Source: Pseudomonas oryzihabitans NBRC 102199
Lineage (GTDB): Bacteria > Pseudomonadota > Gammaproteobacteria > Pseudomonadales > Pseudomonadaceae
NCBI RefSeq assembly: GCF_000730625.1
Contig: NZ_BBIT01000002.1
Coordinates: forward strand, 889,811 to 953,810
Length of the DNA stretch: 64,000 bases
Direction: 5' to 3'
Shown here: positions 20,188 through 32,267 of the stretch, piece after piece
How the letters are laid out: each line of letters starts with the position of its first letter
Numbering within the stretch: position 1 is the first letter of the stretch
Made by a program: the position numbers and the translations under genes
The notes under the pieces: model-generated
Seen by the model: the letters and a program-made list of their open reading frames with translations, nothing else
Databases searched by the model: none
What the model was told of the DNA's origin: nothing

Positions 20188-21431
20188 ACTTCGAATGGCG
20201 GGACGGAAACCGCATCGCCTTGCTGGAAAACGGCGAGGACTTCTTTCCGCGGGTCTTCGAGGCGATCCGCGAAGCCGAGCGCGAGGTGATCATCGAGACC
20301 TTCATCCTATTTTACGACAAGGTCGGCAAGGCCTTGCAGGAGGAGTTGGTCGCGGCGGCCAAGCGCGGTGTCCAGGTGGACATCACCGTGGATGCCTACG
20401 GCTCGCCGGACCTGCCGCAGGCCTTCATCGACGAGATGGTCCATGCCGGGGTGCGCTTTCGCTACTACGATCCGCGCCCCCTGGTTATGGGCATGAGGAC
20501 CAACCTCTTCCGCCGCCTGCATCGCAAGATCGTGGTGGTGGACGCCCGCCTGGGTTTCATCGGCGGCATCAACTACTCCGCCGAACACCTGGGCGACTTC
20601 GGGCCCGAGGCCAAGCAGGATTATGCCGTCGAGGTCGAAGGCCCCATCGTCGACGACATCCACCGCTTCGCCCGCGACGCCATCAACTCCCCGGAGGAGA
20701 CCCATCGCTGGTGGGGCAAGCGCTCGCAGAAGCCGGCCGACAATCGCAATCCCGGCAATGCCCAGGCGCTGCTGGTATTCCGCGACAACGACGAGCATCG
20801 TGCCGATATCGAAAAGCACTACCTGGAGATGCTGCGCAACGCCAAGCGCGAGGTGGTGATCGCCAATGCCTATTTCTTCCCCGGCTATCGGCTGCTCAGG
20901 GAGATGCGCAATGCGGCGCAGCGTGGCGTCCGCGTGGTGCTGATCGTCCAGGGCGAACCGGACATGGCCATCGTCAAGGTCGGCGCCCAGATGCTCTACA
21001 ACTACCTGGTCAAGGCCGGGGTGGAGATCTACGAATATTGCCTGAGACCCCTGCACGGCAAGGTGGCGACCATGGACGAGCATTGGTCCACCGTGGGTTC
21101 GAGCAACCTCGACCCCCTGAGTCTCTCGCTCAATCTCGAATGCAACCTGATCTTCCACGACCATGCCTTCAACCGTGAATTGCGCGGTCGCCTGGAAACC
21201 CTGATCCAGAACCACTGCGAGCACGTCGACAGCAGCAAGGTGCCCAAGCGCACCTACTGGCACCTGGCCAAGACGATGCTGGTCTTTCACTTCCTGCGCC
21301 ACTTTCCCGCCTGGGTCGGCTGGCTGCCCGGTCATACCCCCAAGATCGAACTGGTGAGTCCGCCGGTGCAGCCCGAGCTCGAAACCCAGGACCGGGTCGA
21401 TTCCTCGATCTCAAGGTATCCGCAACGATGA
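20184..21431 (+). CDS. clsB: Cardiolipin synthase B
   Basis: A 415-residue phospholipase D-superfamily enzyme that joins two phosphatidyl groups to make cardiolipin at the inner membrane. Two HKD motifs are seen: [16 protein letters not shown] near residue 115 and [18 protein letters not shown] near 290. The absence of N-terminal membrane helices is typical of ClsB rather than ClsA. ATG 20184 overlaps the preceding stop. The neighbours match the ybhP-clsB-ybhN order. Confidence 0.88.
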   Translation: MNFEWRDGNRIALLENGEDFFPRVFEAIREAEREVIIETFILFYDKVGKALQEELVAAAKRGVQVDITVDAYGSPDLPQAFIDEMVHAGVRFRYYDPRPLVMGMRTNLFRRLHRKIVVVDARLGFIGGINYSAEHLGDFGPEAKQDYAVEVEGPIVDDIHRFARDAINSPEETHRWWGKRSQKPADNRNPGNAQALLVFRDNDEHRADIEKHYLEMLRNAKREVVIANAYFFPGYRLLREMRNAAQRGVRVVLIVQGEPDMAIVKVGAQMLYNYLVKAGVEIYEYCLRPLHGKVATMDEHWSTVGSSNLDPLSLSLNLECNLIFHDHAFNRELRGRLETLIQNHCEHVDSSKVPKRTYWHLAKTMLVFHFLRHFPAWVGWLPGHTPKIELVSPPVQPELETQDRVDSSISRYPQR

Positions 21432-22474
21432 GCAGCCACAGCGACACCCTGGACCACGCCGACGACGAGGCGGACCAGCAGGCCGCCGACAAGCCACAGA
21501 ACAAGCACTGGGTGCTGGCCAAGAAGATCCTGACCTGGGTGTTCCTGATCGCGGTGGTGGTGCTGCTGGTGATCTATGCCCGCAAGGTCGACTGGGGCGA
21601 AGTCTGGAAGGTCTTTACCGGCTACAAGTGGACCACCCTGGCCATGGCCGGCGGCCTGGTGGTGCTGTCCTATATCATGTATGGCTGCTACGACCTGATC
21701 GGGCGCGCCTATTGCGGCCACAAGCTGGTCAAGCGCCAGGTGTTCCTGGTGTCCTTCATCTGCTACGCCTTTACCCTGACCCTAAGCACCTGGGTCGGCG
21801 GCATCGGCATGAGGTATCGCCTCTATTCGCGGCTGGGCCTCTCCAGCGGCACCATCACCCGGATCTTTTCCCTGAGCATCGCCACCAACTGGCTGGGATA
21901 TGTCCTGCTCGCCGGCGGCATCTTCGTCAGCGGCGTGGTGGACATGCCGCCCAACTGGTTCGTCGGCGACACCACCTTGCGCCTGATCGGCTTTGGTCTA
22001 CTGGCCTTCATCGTTTTCTACCTGGGCGTCTGCGCCTTCGCCAAGCAGCGCGAATGGACGGTGCGCAAGCAGCGCCTTGCCCTGCCCTCGCTGCGCATGG
22101 CCTGCCTGCAGCTGCTGGTGTCCTCGATCAACTGGATGGCCATGGCCGCCATTGTCTATCTCTTCCTCGGCCGTCAGGTGGACTATCTGCATGTACTCGG
22201 CGTCCTGCTGCTGTCCAGCATCGCCATGGTCATCGTGCATATCCCGGCCGGGGTCGGGGTGCTGGAGACGGTGTTCATCGCCCTGCTGGCCAACGACGGC
22301 CTCTCCCAGGGCAAGATCATCGCCGCCCTGCTCGGCTACCGGACGCTGTACTTCATCGTCCCGTTGCTGATCGCCGCCGTGCTCTACTTCGCCCTGGAGA
22401 GCCGCGCCAAGAAGCTCAAGGTCAGCAACGACCGCCGCGAAGAGCGCAAGCAGCAGGAAAAGCACGCCACCTAG
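21428..22474 (+). CDS. YbhN/UPF0104 family inner-membrane protein
   Basis: A 348-residue polytopic protein of the lysylphosphatidylglycerol synthase transmembrane (UPF0104) family, with about eight hydrophobic segments. It has the family GGIGMRYRLYSRLG and VHIPAGVGVLETVF motifs and charged termini (acidic at the N-end, Lys/Arg at the C-end). It lacks the soluble synthase domain of MprF. A role in phospholipid handling with the upstream cardiolipin synthase is likely but unproven. Start and stop are well defined; it ends eight bases from the convergent PL7-like gene. Confidence 0.82.
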   Translation: MSSHSDTLDHADDEADQQAADKPQNKHWVLAKKILTWVFLIAVVVLLVIYARKVDWGEVWKVFTGYKWTTLAMAGGLVVLSYIMYGCYDLIGRAYCGHKLVKRQVFLVSFICYAFTLTLSTWVGGIGMRYRLYSRLGLSSGTITRIFSLSIATNWLGYVLLAGGIFVSGVVDMPPNWFVGDTTLRLIGFGLLAFIVFYLGVCAFAKQREWTVRKQRLALPSLRMACLQLLVSSINWMAMAAIVYLFLGRQVDYLHVLGVLLLSSIAMVIVHIPAGVGVLETVFIALLANDGLSQGKIIAALLGYRTLYFIVPLLIAAVLYFALESRAKKLKVSNDRREERKQQEKHAT

Positions 22475-22482
22475 GACGTGCC

Positions 22483-23208
22483 CTATCTGTTATTGGGCTG
22501 GTGCATGGAAATCAGCCGGTAGAACAGCACACGCCCGCCCTCGGTGGCGGGCCCTTCCCCATCGCGCAAGCGGGCGCCCGCCTTGAAATACAGGTGATGG
22601 CTGCTCCAAGCGCTGTCCAGTTGCAGACCCAGGTCTCCGTTGCGCGAACCGGCGCCATGGGCACGTACCGTGAGCACCCCGGTACGCGCCAGCTTGATGT
22701 CATAGCTGAAGCGACTGTTGAGCGGTAGATGCTCCAGCAGGATGACGTCCTTGGGACTGTCGGTGGGGCTTTCCCGCAACCGGGCGATGAGTTGGCCCTG
22801 CTCGACCTGTCCCTTGGCAGTGGCCGCGCTTTCCACGCGGTAGACCAGTTGCAACAGTGCCTGGGACGCTTCAGGCGCGGCGGTCTGGTCCTCGATCTGG
22901 CTGATGATGACCTCGGGGCGTGAGGGCACCTGCTGCACCGCCGCTTCGGCCTGCAGCAGGGCATCGGCCTCGCGATACTTCCAGGCATAGGCGCTGCCGT
23001 CCGGACGCGTTTCGCGCAACTCGGTGGCGGGATAGCTGTTGAAGGGTTGCGGGGTTCCGGTCACGGGGACCCAGAACAGCAGCGACCCTCCCTCACCACG
23101 CATGAGATAGGGGCTACGAAAGGCGCTGCTGTTGAGTTCGGCGGTCTGTACCTGGGCCACGGGCATGGGTACGGGAACCGTCAGATTCCATTCGGCGAGA
23201 TCGATCAT
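22483..23208 (-). CDS. Polysaccharide lyase family 7-like protein with altered active site
   Basis: A 241-residue protein with the alginate-lyase-2 (PL7) jelly-roll pattern: ATELRE at 61-66, SQIED at 103-107 and YFKAG at 207-211. In active PL7 alginate lyases these positions normally read R(T/S)ELRE, Q(I/V)H and YFKAGxYNQ. Here the leading Arg is Ala, the catalytic His is Glu and the final block continues ARLRD without the Tyr. No signal peptide is seen, so it appears cytoplasmic. Start 23208 is favoured because the in-frame extension lacks a ribosome-binding site. It may bind a glucan or act by a different mechanism. Confidence 0.7.
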   Translation of the reverse strand: MIDLAEWNLTVPVPMPVAQVQTAELNSSAFRSPYLMRGEGGSLLFWVPVTGTPQPFNSYPATELRETRPDGSAYAWKYREADALLQAEAAVQQVPSRPEVIISQIEDQTAAPEASQALLQLVYRVESAATAKGQVEQGQLIARLRESPTDSPKDVILLEHLPLNSRFSYDIKLARTGVLTVRAHGAGSRNGDLGLQLDSAWSSHHLYFKAGARLRDGEGPATEGGRVLFYRLISMHQPNNR

Positions 23209-23297
23209 GGTGCTCTCGGTTGCCAGATGCCTGACAAGCATCGCCCAGAACGGGGATGCCTGTCAGCGCAGCGCGTCCCTTGCGGGACGCTCCCGGA

Positions 23298-25513
<2,216 letters not shown>

Positions 25514-25517
<4 letters not shown>

Positions 25518-28500
25518 GCGCGGGCTCCGGACAAGAGGGTCTCGACGATGGCAGCGACGCCACGTAGCGGGATGTTGATCCAGGTGGGTCGGTTGGCAGC
25601 CTCGTAGCCTATCTCATACACCGCCTTCTCCAGGCTGTAGAGATCCAGCGCCGCCTGCTCGCCGCGCTCGCCCCACTGGTGGCCGATACCGGCCGCCGCA
25701 GCGCGATAGCCTTCCAGGAAGGCCGCGTAGGAGGCATTGCGATAGGTCTCCGCCGCCTTGGCACGCAGCTGCAGATGCTCTTCCGAGGTATCGGCGCCGG
25801 CGTTGCTCGACTGGGTGACCATGGCCGCCGCGTAGTCGAAGGAGCGCAGCACCCCGGCGACATCCTTGTGCGGACCGTACTTGCCGCGCCGCTCTTCCAG
25901 CGACCGCGCCGGCTCGCCTTCGAAGTCGATGAGGATGGCGTCGTCCTGGGCCACCAGCACCTGACCCAGGTGCAGATCTCCATGGACGCGGATGCGCAGA
26001 CCGCCTTCGACATCCGCGGCCAGGGCCTCGATGCGCTTGGCCAGGGCTTCGCGCTTGCCGACCAGACCCTGCAGCAGCTCCTTGCCGGTGGCATCGAGCT
26101 TGTCGCTCATGCCCTGCAGGGTGTCCAGAGCACCGTCCACCTGGACGCGAACGCGGTGCGCCAGCTCCTTGGCCGCCTGGGCATCCACGGTTTCCGGCGC
26201 GAAGGCCGCGTCTTCGGTGGGCTGCGCCAGCACCAGGTGCATCTCGCCCAGGCGCTTGCCCAGCACGCCGGCGAAGGCCGCCAGATCGCCCATGGCAGTG
26301 AACTCGTTCTCCACGTCGGAGATGCCGCCGCTGAGCAGATCGCGGGTGACGCGATCCAGACCGTCCAGACTCCAGGTCCAGGCATCGCCCTGGTTGTGGA
26401 TGTGCTGCTGCACCAGCATCAGCACGTGCGGGGTGCCATCCGGCGCGATGCGCTGGGCTACGGCATGGGTCGCGGCGATGTTGGCGAAGCCGGCCTGGGC
26501 CAGGTAGCGCCCCATCTCCACTTCCGGATGGATGCCCGGCGCCACCTTGCGGATCAGCTTGAGCATCAGGTGGTCGCCGACGATCAGCGAGCTGTTGGAC
26601 TGCTCGACGCCCAGATGCTTGATCTCGATGTCCGGATCCAGCGCGAAGTCCTCGGGCTGGTCATAGACCTCGAAGCTCAGCTCGCCGGACGGCGAAGCGA
26701 TCTTGGCGCCCTTGCGGAAGGCGTCAAACACGCCATGGACGAAGCTGGTCAGGGCGAAGGCATCGGTCACCAGGCCCACGCGCCGCACGTGGCGGATGCG
26801 CGACAGCGCCAGCTGGGTGGCCAGCGGACTGCAGTGCTGGTCCTCTTCGGCGAGGAAGCCCAGGGGCAGTGCATAGCGCTCTTCGCCCTTGGCATTGGTG
26901 ACCACCACCTCGCTGAACATCACTGGCAGCTTGGGCGTGTTGATCTGGGCCGCATAGTCCAGGCGCACACTGGTGATGGCTTCGTCCTTGGAACCGAACC
27001 AGCGCCGCTTGGGCAGATAGACCGGCAGCACCTCCTCGAAGATGCGGCGCGGCTCGCCCTCCAGCAATTCCTGCAGGTGCCGCTTGATGACCACCGTCTG
27101 GTAGTCGGGCATCGGCGCCGGCGGCTCGGTGTGCCAGGCAGGCATCTGCTCGTTGCCGGCCAGGTAGAACCAGTAGAAGCCATAGGGCGGCAGGGTCAGC
27201 ATGTAGGGCAGCTGGCCGATGGGCGGGAAGGCGCTGCCGCCGATCATTTCCACCGGCACCTGACCGGCGAAGCTGGACAGGTCCAGTTCCACCGCCTGGG
27301 CGGCGCGGGAGACGTTGGCCACGCAGAGAATGGTCTCGTGTTCGCCCTGGGCGTTGGTGAAGTCGCGCAGGTAGGCCAGGATGCGTCTGTTTGTGGGCGA
27401 CAGCATCTTCAGGGTGCCGCGACCGAAGGCCTTCTGCTGCTTGCGCACGGCCAGCATGCGCCGCGTCCAGTTGAGCAGCGAATGGGGATCGCGGGACTGG
27501 GCCTCGACGTTGATCGCCTGGTAGCCATAGAGCGGATCCATGATCGATGGCAGCACCAGGCTGGCTGGGTCGGCGCGGGAGAAGCCGCCGTTGCGGTCGA
27601 CCGACCACTGCATCGGGGTACGCACGCCGTCGCGGTCGCCCAGGTGGATGTTGTCACCCATGCCGATTTCGTCGCCGTAGTACATCGTCGGGGTGCCGGG
27701 CATCGACAGCAGCAGGCTGTTGAGCAGCTCGATACGCCGACGGTCGCGCTCCAGCAGGGGCGCCAGACGGCGCCGGATGCCGAGGTTGATGCGCGCGCGG
27801 CGATCCGAGGCGTAGTAGTTCCACAAATAGTCCCGCTCGCGGTCGGTCACCATCTCCAGGGTCAGTTCGTCGTGGTTGCGCAGGAAGATCGACCACTGGC
27901 AGTTGGCCGGGATCTCCGGGGTCTGGCGCAGGATGTCGGTGATGGGGAAGCGGTCTTCCTGGGCGATGGCCATGTACATCCGCGGCATCAGCGGGAAGTG
28001 GAAGGCCATGTGGCATTCGTCGCCATCGCCGAAGTACAGCTGGGTGTCTTCCGGCCACTGATTGGCCTCGGCCAGCAGCATGCGATCGGGATAGTTGGCG
28101 TCGATCTCGGCGCGGATTTCCTTGAGCACCGCGTGGGTCTCGGGCAGGTTCTCGTTATTGGTGCCGTCGCGTTCCACCAGGTAGGGGATGGCGTCCAGAC
28201 GCAGGCCGTCGACCCCCATGTCCAGCCAGTACCTCATGATGGAGATCACCGCCTTCATCACCTGGGGATTGTCGAAGTTCAAGTCCGGCTGGTGCGAATA
28301 GAAGCGGTGCCAGAAGTACTGGCCGGCGACCGGGTCCCAGGTCCAGTTGGACTTCTCGGTGTCGAGGAAGATGATGCGGGTGCCGTCGTACTTCTGGTCG
28401 TCATCGGACCAGACGTAGAAGTTGCGTGCCGCCGAACCTTTCTTGGCGCGGCGGGCGCGCTGGAACCAGGGGTGCTGGTCGGAGGTGTGGTTGATGACCA

Positions 28501-28843
28501 GTTCTGTGATCACCCGCAGGCCACGGGCATGGGCCTCGGCGATGAACCTCTTGGCATCGGCCATGGTGCCGTAGTCGGGGTGGATGCCGCGGTATTCGGC
28601 GATGTCGTAGCCGTCGTCGCGCCGCGGCGAGGGATAGAACGGCAGCAGCCAGATGGTGTTGACGCCCAGGCTGGCGATGTAGTCGAGCTTCTCGATCAGG
28701 CCGGGGAAGTCACCGATGCCATCGTTGTTCGAGTCGAAGAAGGACTTCACATGCACCTGATAGATGACCGCGTCCTTGTACCAGAGCGGATCGTCGATGA
28801 AGGCAGCGGGTTTGCGGGAGCGAGCTTTATTGGGTTTTGCCAT
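25514..28843 (-). CDS. treS: Trehalose synthase-maltokinase fusion
   Basis: A 1,109-residue bifunctional enzyme. Residues about 15-560 are a GH13 trehalose synthase interconverting maltose and trehalose ([10 protein letters not shown] near 217, LLAEANQWP near 259, [12 protein letters not shown] near 324). Residues about 615-1105 form a maltokinase (Pep2/Mak), with HGDLHLGQ near 956 and the metal-binding DFEGEP. Together they convert trehalose to maltose-1-phosphate, the GlgE substrate. A fused TreS-Mak is common in pseudomonads. No frameshift is seen. It lies between glgE and glgB in the minus-strand operon. Confidence 0.93.
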
Positions 28844-28920
28844 GTCGTCAGGTCCTTAACAGGGCGTCTGAATCGAATGCGTGTACCGGTCGTCCTTGCC
28901 GCCCGGCAGTGATGACGGCC

Positions 28921-28958
28921 GGGCCAGGCGGTGCGGATCTGTCCGCACCGCCTGGCCC
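28921..28958 (-). promoter_or_regulatory. 17-base-pair perfect hairpin between glgE and treS
   Basis: Seventeen bases from 28921 (GGGCCAGGCGGTGCGGA) pair perfectly with 28942-28958 around a TCTG loop. The element lies 18 bases after the glgE stop and 77 before the treS start. It has no T-run. It may be a partial terminator, an mRNA-stability element or a processing site setting the GlgE:TreS ratio. Confidence 0.6.
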
Positions 28959-28976
28959 GTGCCGCCCGAGGTAGCG

Positions 28977-30980
28977 CTAGTGGCCCGCCTGGATGCGCCA
29001 GATGCCGAAGGGCATCGACGGCTCCAGGCGCGTCCACTGGGTCTTGCCGTGCCAGGCCCAGCGGTGCCCGGTCATGAGGTCCTCGCCGTAGGTGGTGGCG
29101 TGGTCGTCGAGACCCAGCTCCCACAGCGGCAGTTCGAAGTGGCCTTCCTGGGCGTTGAAGGGATCCAGGTTGATGGCGATCAGGATGAAGTTGCCCAGGT
29201 CGTCGGTACGCTTGCCGAAATAGAGGATCTGGTCGTTCCAGCAGTTGTAGATCTTCAGCCCCAGGTGGGTCTGCAACGCCGGGTTCTGCCGGCGGATGCG
29301 GTTGAGCTGGGCGATCTCGCCCATGATGTTGCCGGGGGCGTAGAAGTCGCGCGGGCGCAGCTCGTATTTCTCCGAATCCAGGTACTCCTCCTTGCCCGGC
29401 GTGAGCGGCGCGCCCTCGCAGAGTTCGAAGCCGGCGTACATGCCCCACAGGCCCGAGCCCATGGTGGCCAGGGCGGCGCGGATCAGGAAGCCGGGCCGGC
29501 CGCTGGTCTGCAGGAAGCCCGGGTTGATGTCCGGCGTGTTGACGAAGAAGTTCGGCCGGTAGCAGTCACGTAGCGGGGCTTCGTTGAGCTGGGTGAAGTA
29601 TTCAGTCAGCTCGGCCTTGGTGTTGCGCCAGGTGAAGTAGGTGTAGCTCTGGCTGTAACCGACCTTGCCCAGGCGCGCCATCATGGCCGGCTTGGTAAAG
29701 GCCTCGGCGAGAAACATGACATCGGCGTCACGACCGCGGATGTCGGCGATCAGCCACTCCCAGAACGGCAGCGGCTTGGTGTGGGGGTTGTCGACGCGGA
29801 AGATTTTCACGCCCTGCTCCACCCAATGCCAGACCACGTCGCGCAGCGCCAGCCAGAGATCCGGCACGGCATCCTTGGCATAGAAATCGACGTTGACGAT
29901 GTCCTGGTACTTCTTCGGCGGATTCTCCGCATAGCGCATGGAGCCGTCCGGCCGCCAGGAGAACCAGCCCGGATGCTCCTTGAGCCAGGGGTGATCCGGC
30001 GAACACTGGATGGCGAAGTCCAGGGCGATCTCCAGGCCATGGTCGGCAGCGGCCGCCACCAGGGCGCGGAAGTCGTCCAGGGTACCCAGCTCGGGATGCA
30101 CGGCGTCATGGCCGCCATCCGGGCTGCCGATGGCATAGGGACTGCCCGGCTGGTCCGCGCCCGCCCCCAGGGTGTTGTTCTTGCCCTTGCGGTGGGCCAG
30201 GCCGATCGGATGAATCGGCGGGAAATACAGCACATCGAAGCCCATGTCGCGTACGCGCGGCAATTCGCCGATCACGTTGCGGAAGGTGCCATGACGCTGG
30301 GGGTCGTCGGTGATGGAACGCGGAAAGAGTTCGTACCAGCTGGCGAATTCGGCGCGCAGGCGCTCAATGTCCAGCGGGTATTCGATGCTGTGGGTCAGGT
30401 GAACATAGGCATCCACTGGCGCCATGGCCTGGCTGGCCTCGCCGGCCAGAAGCACGGCGACCTTGTCGCCCTCGCTGCCGGCCTGGTCCAGCCGCTGCAG
30501 CAGCGCCTCCAGGGGACCGCGCTGCTCGCCTTCGGCGCGGGACAGGGCCTGCTCGACATGGATGCGGCCTTCCTGCAATTCCAGGTTCAGCCCCACACCC
30601 GCGGCGTACTTCTTCTCGATTTCGTAGCGATAGGTGCCCCAGACATCCCACCATGCCTGGACCACGAATTCGTAGCGACCCACCGCGGGCGGAGTGAAGC
30701 GGCCGCGCCAGAGATCGTTGGTTTCCAGGGTCAAGGGAGCCTGTTGCCAGTTCTCCTCGCCCTCCTGACGCCAGAGCACGCTGGCCGCCAGTTTGTCGTG
30801 GCCATCGGCGAAGATCTTGGCGGTCACCTCGACGACGCGCCCGGCGATGCCCTTGGCGGCGAACTGGCCATTGTCCACGGCCGGCGTGACCGACTCTATG
30901 GCGATGCGCGGGGTCTGGGCAGCGGTAGCGGGATCGAGGGAAAGCGTGGAAAAAGAACCGGGGAGATCGGTGTTCGACAT
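28977..30980 (-). CDS. glgE: Alpha-1,4-glucan:maltose-1-phosphate maltosyltransferase
   Basis: A 667-residue GH13 enzyme that adds maltosyl units from alpha-maltose-1-phosphate to linear alpha-glucan. The nucleophile Asp is in IFRVDNPHTKP (about 397) and the acid Glu in FLAEAFTKP (about 425). The N-terminal S and N domains and YFPPIHPIGLAHRKGKNN are typical of GlgE. Start 30980 (MSNTDLPG) is preferred over 30995 and 31019; a GGAG lies upstream. It is first in glgE-treS-glgB, with a hairpin before treS. With no glgC here, glucan synthesis from trehalose via TreS-Mak is the visible route. Confidence 0.92.
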   Translation of the reverse strand: MSNTDLPGSFSTLSLDPATAAQTPRIAIESVTPAVDNGQFAAKGIAGRVVEVTAKIFADGHDKLAASVLWRQEGEENWQQAPLTLETNDLWRGRFTPPAVGRYEFVVQAWWDVWGTYRYEIEKKYAAGVGLNLELQEGRIHVEQALSRAEGEQRGPLEALLQRLDQAGSEGDKVAVLLAGEASQAMAPVDAYVHLTHSIEYPLDIERLRAEFASWYELFPRSITDDPQRHGTFRNVIGELPRVRDMGFDVLYFPPIHPIGLAHRKGKNNTLGAGADQPGSPYAIGSPDGGHDAVHPELGTLDDFRALVAAAADHGLEIALDFAIQCSPDHPWLKEHPGWFSWRPDGSMRYAENPPKKYQDIVNVDFYAKDAVPDLWLALRDVVWHWVEQGVKIFRVDNPHTKPLPFWEWLIADIRGRDADVMFLAEAFTKPAMMARLGKVGYSQSYTYFTWRNTKAELTEYFTQLNEAPLRDCYRPNFFVNTPDINPGFLQTSGRPGFLIRAALATMGSGLWGMYAGFELCEGAPLTPGKEEYLDSEKYELRPRDFYAPGNIMGEIAQLNRIRRQNPALQTHLGLKIYNCWNDQILYFGKRTDDLGNFILIAINLDPFNAQEGHFELPLWELGLDDHATTYGEDLMTGHRWAWHGKTQWTRLEPSMPFGIWRIQAGH

Positions 30981-31436
30981 CGAGCCTGACTCCATCTTGG
31001 GACGCGTGAAAGGTCGCAACGCGCAAGCGCTGCGACCTTGGTCATGAACCCGCTACTGCTTGGCTTGCCGCCAAAGAGGCCCGGCTGGCCGAACCCTTCA
31101 AGGGAATCGGTAACCCGTAGTGACACCCCTAGGGACGCCACTCCAGACAGCCGCGGCTCTACTGCAACCGGAAGCACTCACGCGGGTGTGTCTGAAAGAG
31201 TCTGAGCGCCGACGACGCGCAAAAGTTCAGCCAAACCGCAATGAACGACAGGCACGCAAAACTAGCCAAATCCCATAAATATCAGTTACTTAAAGTCAAT
31301 AAATGAAGCTGTTTCTAACTTATCGACCAGCGCTACGGTGTTTGTTGAAGAGCACCGAAGCGCAAGCCGGAGTAAGGGTCGCCTTCAAGCCTATATTCGA
31401 TAAATCACTTGAGCTACGATCTATAACCCCATGATT
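30981..31436. promoter_or_regulatory. Control region upstream of glgE, downstream of nadE
   Basis: This 456-base region has no credible gene. Its middle (31255-31330) is AT-rich compared with its flanks and, read on the minus strand, contains TTGACT (31294-31299) but no well-spaced -10, so the glgE promoter is probably of a stress-sigma or activator-dependent type. The gap must also hold the 3' end of nadE, for which I see no clear intrinsic terminator. Confidence 0.45.
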
Positions 31437-32267
31437 TTACTGATAAGGCGTATAGGGGAGATCGCGCTTGTGCGCGCTACGCCGGTAGGTATTGAGAATG
31501 ATCTCCAGCGTGGCCGGGCTCACCGCCTTGCCTTCCAGGAAATCGTCGATCTCGGCGTAGGTGATGCCAAAGGCATCTTCATCGGCCTTGCCGGGCGAAA
31601 GGGATTCCAGATCGGCGGTCGGCACCTTGTGCACCAGCTCGTTGGGGGCGCCCAGCCATTCGGCCACCGCCCGCACCCGCCGCTTGTTGAGACCATGCAG
31701 AGGCGTGAGATCGCAGGCGCCATCGCCGAATTTGGTATAGAAGCCCATCAGGGCTTCCGCCGCGTGGTCGGTGCCTATCACCAGACCCCGGCGCGCGCCG
31801 GCCACCGCGTACTGGGCGATCATGCGCTGGCGCGCCTTGATGTTGCCCAGCGTGAAATCCTCGTGCAGTTCGTCATCGAAGGCCACGCGGGCTTCGCGCA
31901 CCGAGGCGAGCATGGCGTCGCTGGCTGGCTTGATGTTGACGGTGTGGGTCTCGTCGGGCTGGATGAATTGCAGGGCGCGCTGGGCATCCGCCTCGTCACG
32001 CTGCACGCCATAGGGCAGGCGCATGGCGATGAACCTCAGGCGCGCATTGCCGCTCTCCTCGCGCGCCCGCTCCACCGCCAGCTGGGCCAGGCGACCGGCC
32101 GTGGAGGAATCCACGCCGCCACTGATGCCCAGCACATAGCTTTCCTGGCGGCTGTTCAGCAGATAGTCCTTGAGAAACTGGATGCGACGCTCCGCTTCCT
32201 CGGCCGGATCGAAATGCTCGGGTACCTGCAGGGCCTGGATGATGTCGCGCTGAAGGGCTTCGGTCAT
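31437..32267 (-). CDS. nadE: Ammonia-dependent NAD synthetase
   Basis: A 276-residue NadE that amidates nicotinate adenine dinucleotide to NAD using ammonia and ATP. The PP-loop SGGVDSS is clear near residue 50, followed by IGTDHAAEALMGFYTKFGDG and SPGKADEDAFGITY, which bind the substrate. It lacks the glutaminase domain of long NadE forms. Its ATG overlaps the stop of the upstream fusion gene, whose C-terminal domain also serves NAD metabolism, so the pair is probably co-translated. Confidence 0.93.
   Translation of the reverse strand: MTEALQRDIIQALQVPEHFDPAEEAERRIQFLKDYLLNSRQESYVLGISGGVDSSTAGRLAQLAVERAREESGNARLRFIAMRLPYGVQRDEADAQRALQFIQPDETHTVNIKPASDAMLASVREARVAFDDELHEDFTLGNIKARQRMIAQYAVAGARRGLVIGTDHAAEALMGFYTKFGDGACDLTPLHGLNKRRVRAVAEWLGAPNELVHKVPTADLESLSPGKADEDAFGITYAEIDDFLEGKAVSPATLEIILNTYRRSAHKRDLPYTPYQ

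Noticed and set aside
25679..28912. A 1,077-codon plus-strand frame opposite treS
   Set aside because: It is antisense to the complete TreS-maltokinase fusion and shows no recognisable domain.
28921..28958. The long hairpin as part of a CRISPR array or transposon end
   Set aside because: There is only one copy in the window, no spacer pattern, no flanking target duplication and no transposase or cas gene.
31276..31300. TTGACT as a sigma-70 -35 for glgE on the minus strand
   Set aside because: No acceptable -10 lies 16-18 bases away.
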